Origin: Pseudomonas laurylsulfativorans
GTDB lineage: Bacteria; Pseudomonadota; Gammaproteobacteria; Pseudomonadales; Pseudomonadaceae
Length of the DNA: 64,000 nt
Direction: 5' to 3'
Assembly: GCF_002906155.1 (NCBI RefSeq)
Contig: NZ_MUJK01000007.1
Span: 1 to 64,000, forward strand
Shown here: piece by piece, positions 62,417 through 64,000 of the stretch
Position numbering within the stretch: the stretch's first letter is position 1
Layout of the letters: the number at the start of each line of letters is the position of its first letter
Notes under the pieces: model-generated
The model's database searches: none
Told to the model about the DNA's origin: nothing
Seen by the model: the letters and a program-made list of their open reading frames with translations, nothing else
Position numbers and translations under genes: made by a program

Positions 62417-62886
62417 CCGCAACGTCCTCCCAATAGAATTCGTCCGTTCAAACACACTGTCAGCGTCCTGCTTTGTACCCCCCGCCCATAGCTGATCACC
62501 ACCTCCGAGGACGGCGATGACAATCCGCCCAGACTGTTGAAATCGATGGCCGCGACGCCTGAGGTTAGCGCCAGGGTTGCGCCGTTGCTCATCGCCGGAA
62601 CAACCCGCAATACATTGGCCAAAGCGCCAGTACCGTCGTAAATCGCCAGCTCCCCACTCCAGACATCCCCGCCGGCTGTCGGCCGCACCCGTGTGGTACT
62701 GCCCCGATCGATGGCTTCGAGCCGGGCAACATTCAACGCTCGTTTCAGGTCCGCGATTTCGGTATCAGCCCTGGTTGTCTGCGTCGAGCGGGTAAACGCC
62801 GGGACGGCCATAGTCAGCAGGATCAGAAGAATCGCGAGCGCGACCAGCAACTCGATCAGCGTGAAACCTTTTGTACGATGCTCCAT
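62413..62886 (-). CDS. fimU: Type IV minor pilin FimU (GspH-type)
   Basis: 157 residues: leader HRTKG/FTLIELLVALAILL and a GspH/FimU C-terminal domain ending with a cysteine pair (VCLNGRILLGGRC). First gene of the minor pilin operon. The frame is open far upstream over fimT, but the motif fixes the start at 62886. Divergent from fimT, 124 bases between. Confidence 0.87.
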   Translation of the reverse strand: MEHRTKGFTLIELLVALAILLILLTMAVPAFTRSTQTTRADTEIADLKRALNVARLEAIDRGSTTRVRPTAGGDVWSGELAIYDGTGALANVLRVVPAMSNGATLALTSGVAAIDFNSLGGLSSPSSEVVISYGRGVQSRTLTVCLNGRILLGGRCG

Positions 62887-63010
62887 CGGGCCCTTCTGTT
62901 TCCTTCGGCTATACCTGCTGTTGCGCAGCACAACGTTCGAACGATGCTGTGCGTTGCCATTTCTCGCGCACGGATTGCGCGAGCCACAGCACGCCACGGA
63001 GGGAAATATC

Positions 63011-63550
63011 ATGCGACAACACGGCTTGAGCCTGATCGAACTGCTAATGGGACTGGCAATTACAGGAATTGTTCTGCTTCTGGTCACTCCGGCGTTCGCA
63101 ACGCTGATCGAGTCGAACCAAAGACAGCAAGCGGCGCAGGCTCTTTTCAGTGGTATTCGCACCGCCCGGAGCGAAGCCATCGTCCGCAACCAGGCCGTGG
63201 TGATTCACGGCATCAATGGCGACTGGAGCCAAGGCTGGCGGATGATCCTGGATATCAGCGGCAAAGGGGAGATGGACAGCGACAATCCACTGCTGGCCGA
63301 ACGCCAGAGCGGCGCACGCATATCGATTGCGGGGAACGGTCAGGTCGAAAGCTCAATACGATTCAAAGGTCAGGGCGAAGCACTGTTTGGAGGGACGTTA
63401 CACATTTGCGCCGTTCGCGAACCGGTAAGCCAACATCAAGTGGTGTTGGCACGGACCGGTCGCGTTAGCCTGCGCAGCGACAAGGCTGAGCAGGCATTAT
63501 GCGAAGAAAGGAAAAAGCTCAGAGCAACGAGCGAACGCGCAGTTCTTTAG
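63011..63550 (+). CDS. fimT: FimT/GspH family pseudopilin
   Basis: 179 residues with leader RQHG/LSLIELLMGLAITG and a GspH-like domain (ESNQRQQAAQALFSGIRTARSEAI). In some gamma-proteobacteria FimT binds DNA through its C-terminus during natural transformation; the basic tail here (RVSLRSDKAEQ...RKKLRATSER) could fit. GGAGGGA precedes the ATG. It is read opposite to the other minor pilins and overlaps the end of ispH by 32 bases. Confidence 0.85.
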   Translation: MRQHGLSLIELLMGLAITGIVLLLVTPAFATLIESNQRQQAAQALFSGIRTARSEAIVRNQAVVIHGINGDWSQGWRMILDISGKGEMDSDNPLLAERQSGARISIAGNGQVESSIRFKGQGEALFGGTLHICAVREPVSQHQVVLARTGRVSLRSDKAEQALCEERKKLRATSERAVL

Positions 63551-64000
63551 GCATCGAGAACGTGATGTTCTCCTCGCGGCCGGCCAGTTCATCGGCACCG
63601 GTAGCCCCCCAGGCCTGCAACTGCTGGATCACACCGCGCACCAGGACTTCCGGGGCGGATGCACCCGCGGTGATGCCGATACGCTCGACGCCGTCGAACC
63701 AGCTCTTTTGCAGGTCTTCGGCACCGTCGATCAGGTAAGCCGGAGTGGACATGCGCTCTGCCAATTCGCGCAAGCGATTGGAGTTGGAGCTGTTCGGGCT
63801 GCCGACCACCAGCACCACGTCGCATTCGTCGGCCAGTTGCTTGACCGCATCCTGACGGTTTTGCGTGGCGTAGCAAATGTCGTCCTTGCGCGGACCACCG
63901 ATGGCAGGGAAGCGCAAACGCAGCGCGTCGATAACACGACTGGTATCGTCCATCGACAAGGTGGTCTGGGTCACGAAGGCGAGCTTTTCAGGGTTGTTCA
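63519..64000 (-). CDS. ispH: 4-hydroxy-3-methylbut-2-enyl diphosphate reductase, 3' part
   Basis: The C-terminal 160 or so residues of IspH (LytB), cut by the right edge of the window; the frame remains open to base 64000. Conserved segments: KDDICYATQNRQDAV with a cluster-binding cysteine, VVGSPNSSNSNRLRELAE and GITAGASAPE. The last step of the MEP isoprenoid pathway. Convergent with fimT. Confidence 0.94.
   Translation of the reverse strand, partial: NNPEKLAFVTQTTLSMDDTSRVIDALRLRFPAIGGPRKDDICYATQNRQDAVKQLADECDVVLVVGSPNSSNSNRLRELAERMSTPAYLIDGAEDLQKSWFDGVERIGITAGASAPEVLVRGVIQQLQAWGATGADELAGREENITFSMPKELRVRSLL

Overview
The window is chromosomal DNA from a fluorescent pseudomonad, most likely the Pseudomonas fluorescens group. 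The evidence is protein-level resemblance throughout, a PrrF small RNA, a CbrAB-CrcZ locus, REPIN repeats typical of this group, and a gene order that follows (from memory) two P. aeruginosa PAO1 blocks: PA4691-PA4733 on the left and PA4525-PA4557 on the right. I see no prophage, integron, insertion sequence or CRISPR array. The DNA is dense core genome with short gaps, many of them filled by REP hairpins.

Left part (1-16 kb). The left edge holds tandem strong promoters reading out of the window, in sequence that resembles the leader of a Pseudomonas rRNA operon. Then, on the minus strand, come the periplasmic methionine sulfoxide repair pair msrP-msrQ, the phospholipid gene pssA, the branched-chain amino acid operon ilvI-ilvH-ilvC with a long untranslated leader, and the peptidoglycan synthase mrcB with its likely lipoprotein activator lpoP and a yqcC homologue. 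On the plus strand are a two-domain kinase-like protein, a pentapeptide protein, a lone TfoX C-terminal domain protein, the Fur-controlled small RNA PrrF and a Rieske protein. They are followed by sfsA and an aminotransferase on the minus strand.

Central part (15.7-37 kb). dksA, gluQ, the small membrane gene cbrX overlapping cbrA, cbrB, the sigma-54 controlled small RNA CrcZ, pcnB, folK, panB-panC-panD, pgi and acsA form one long plus-strand series. CbrAB activates crcZ, whose RNA titrates Hfq (with Crc) and so relieves catabolite repression. A DUF2236 oxygenase-like gene, an rRNA methyltransferase-like gene, a large AsmA-like DUF748 protein and small envelope proteins follow.

Right part (37-64 kb). 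This is type IV pilus territory interleaved with housekeeping genes: pilA, pilC, pilD, coaE, yacG; a benzoate transport operon (benK-benE-oprD-type porin) with two XylS/BenR-type operators; DUF1780, MOSC, DUF3094, ndh; four tRNA genes (two Pro, Lys, Asn); clpB with a sigma-32 promoter, pgeF, rluD, bamD; then a wrecked pilS, an intact pilR, thiO, the minor pilin set pilE-pilX-pilW-pilV-fimU, fimT and the 3' end of ispH.

The most coherent unusual signal is partial erosion of the type IV pilus system. No pilB ATPase lies in its usual place between pilA and pilC. pilS is a 333-base remnant lacking its catalytic residues. The slot for the very large pilY1 holds only a 137-codon gene. Yet pilR, a sigma-54 promoter in front of pilA, the pilins, pilC and pilD remain. 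Other points of note are the PrrF and CrcZ RNAs, the BenR-type operators on an operon without benzoate enzymes beside it, and several classes of REPINs, two of them near-identical.
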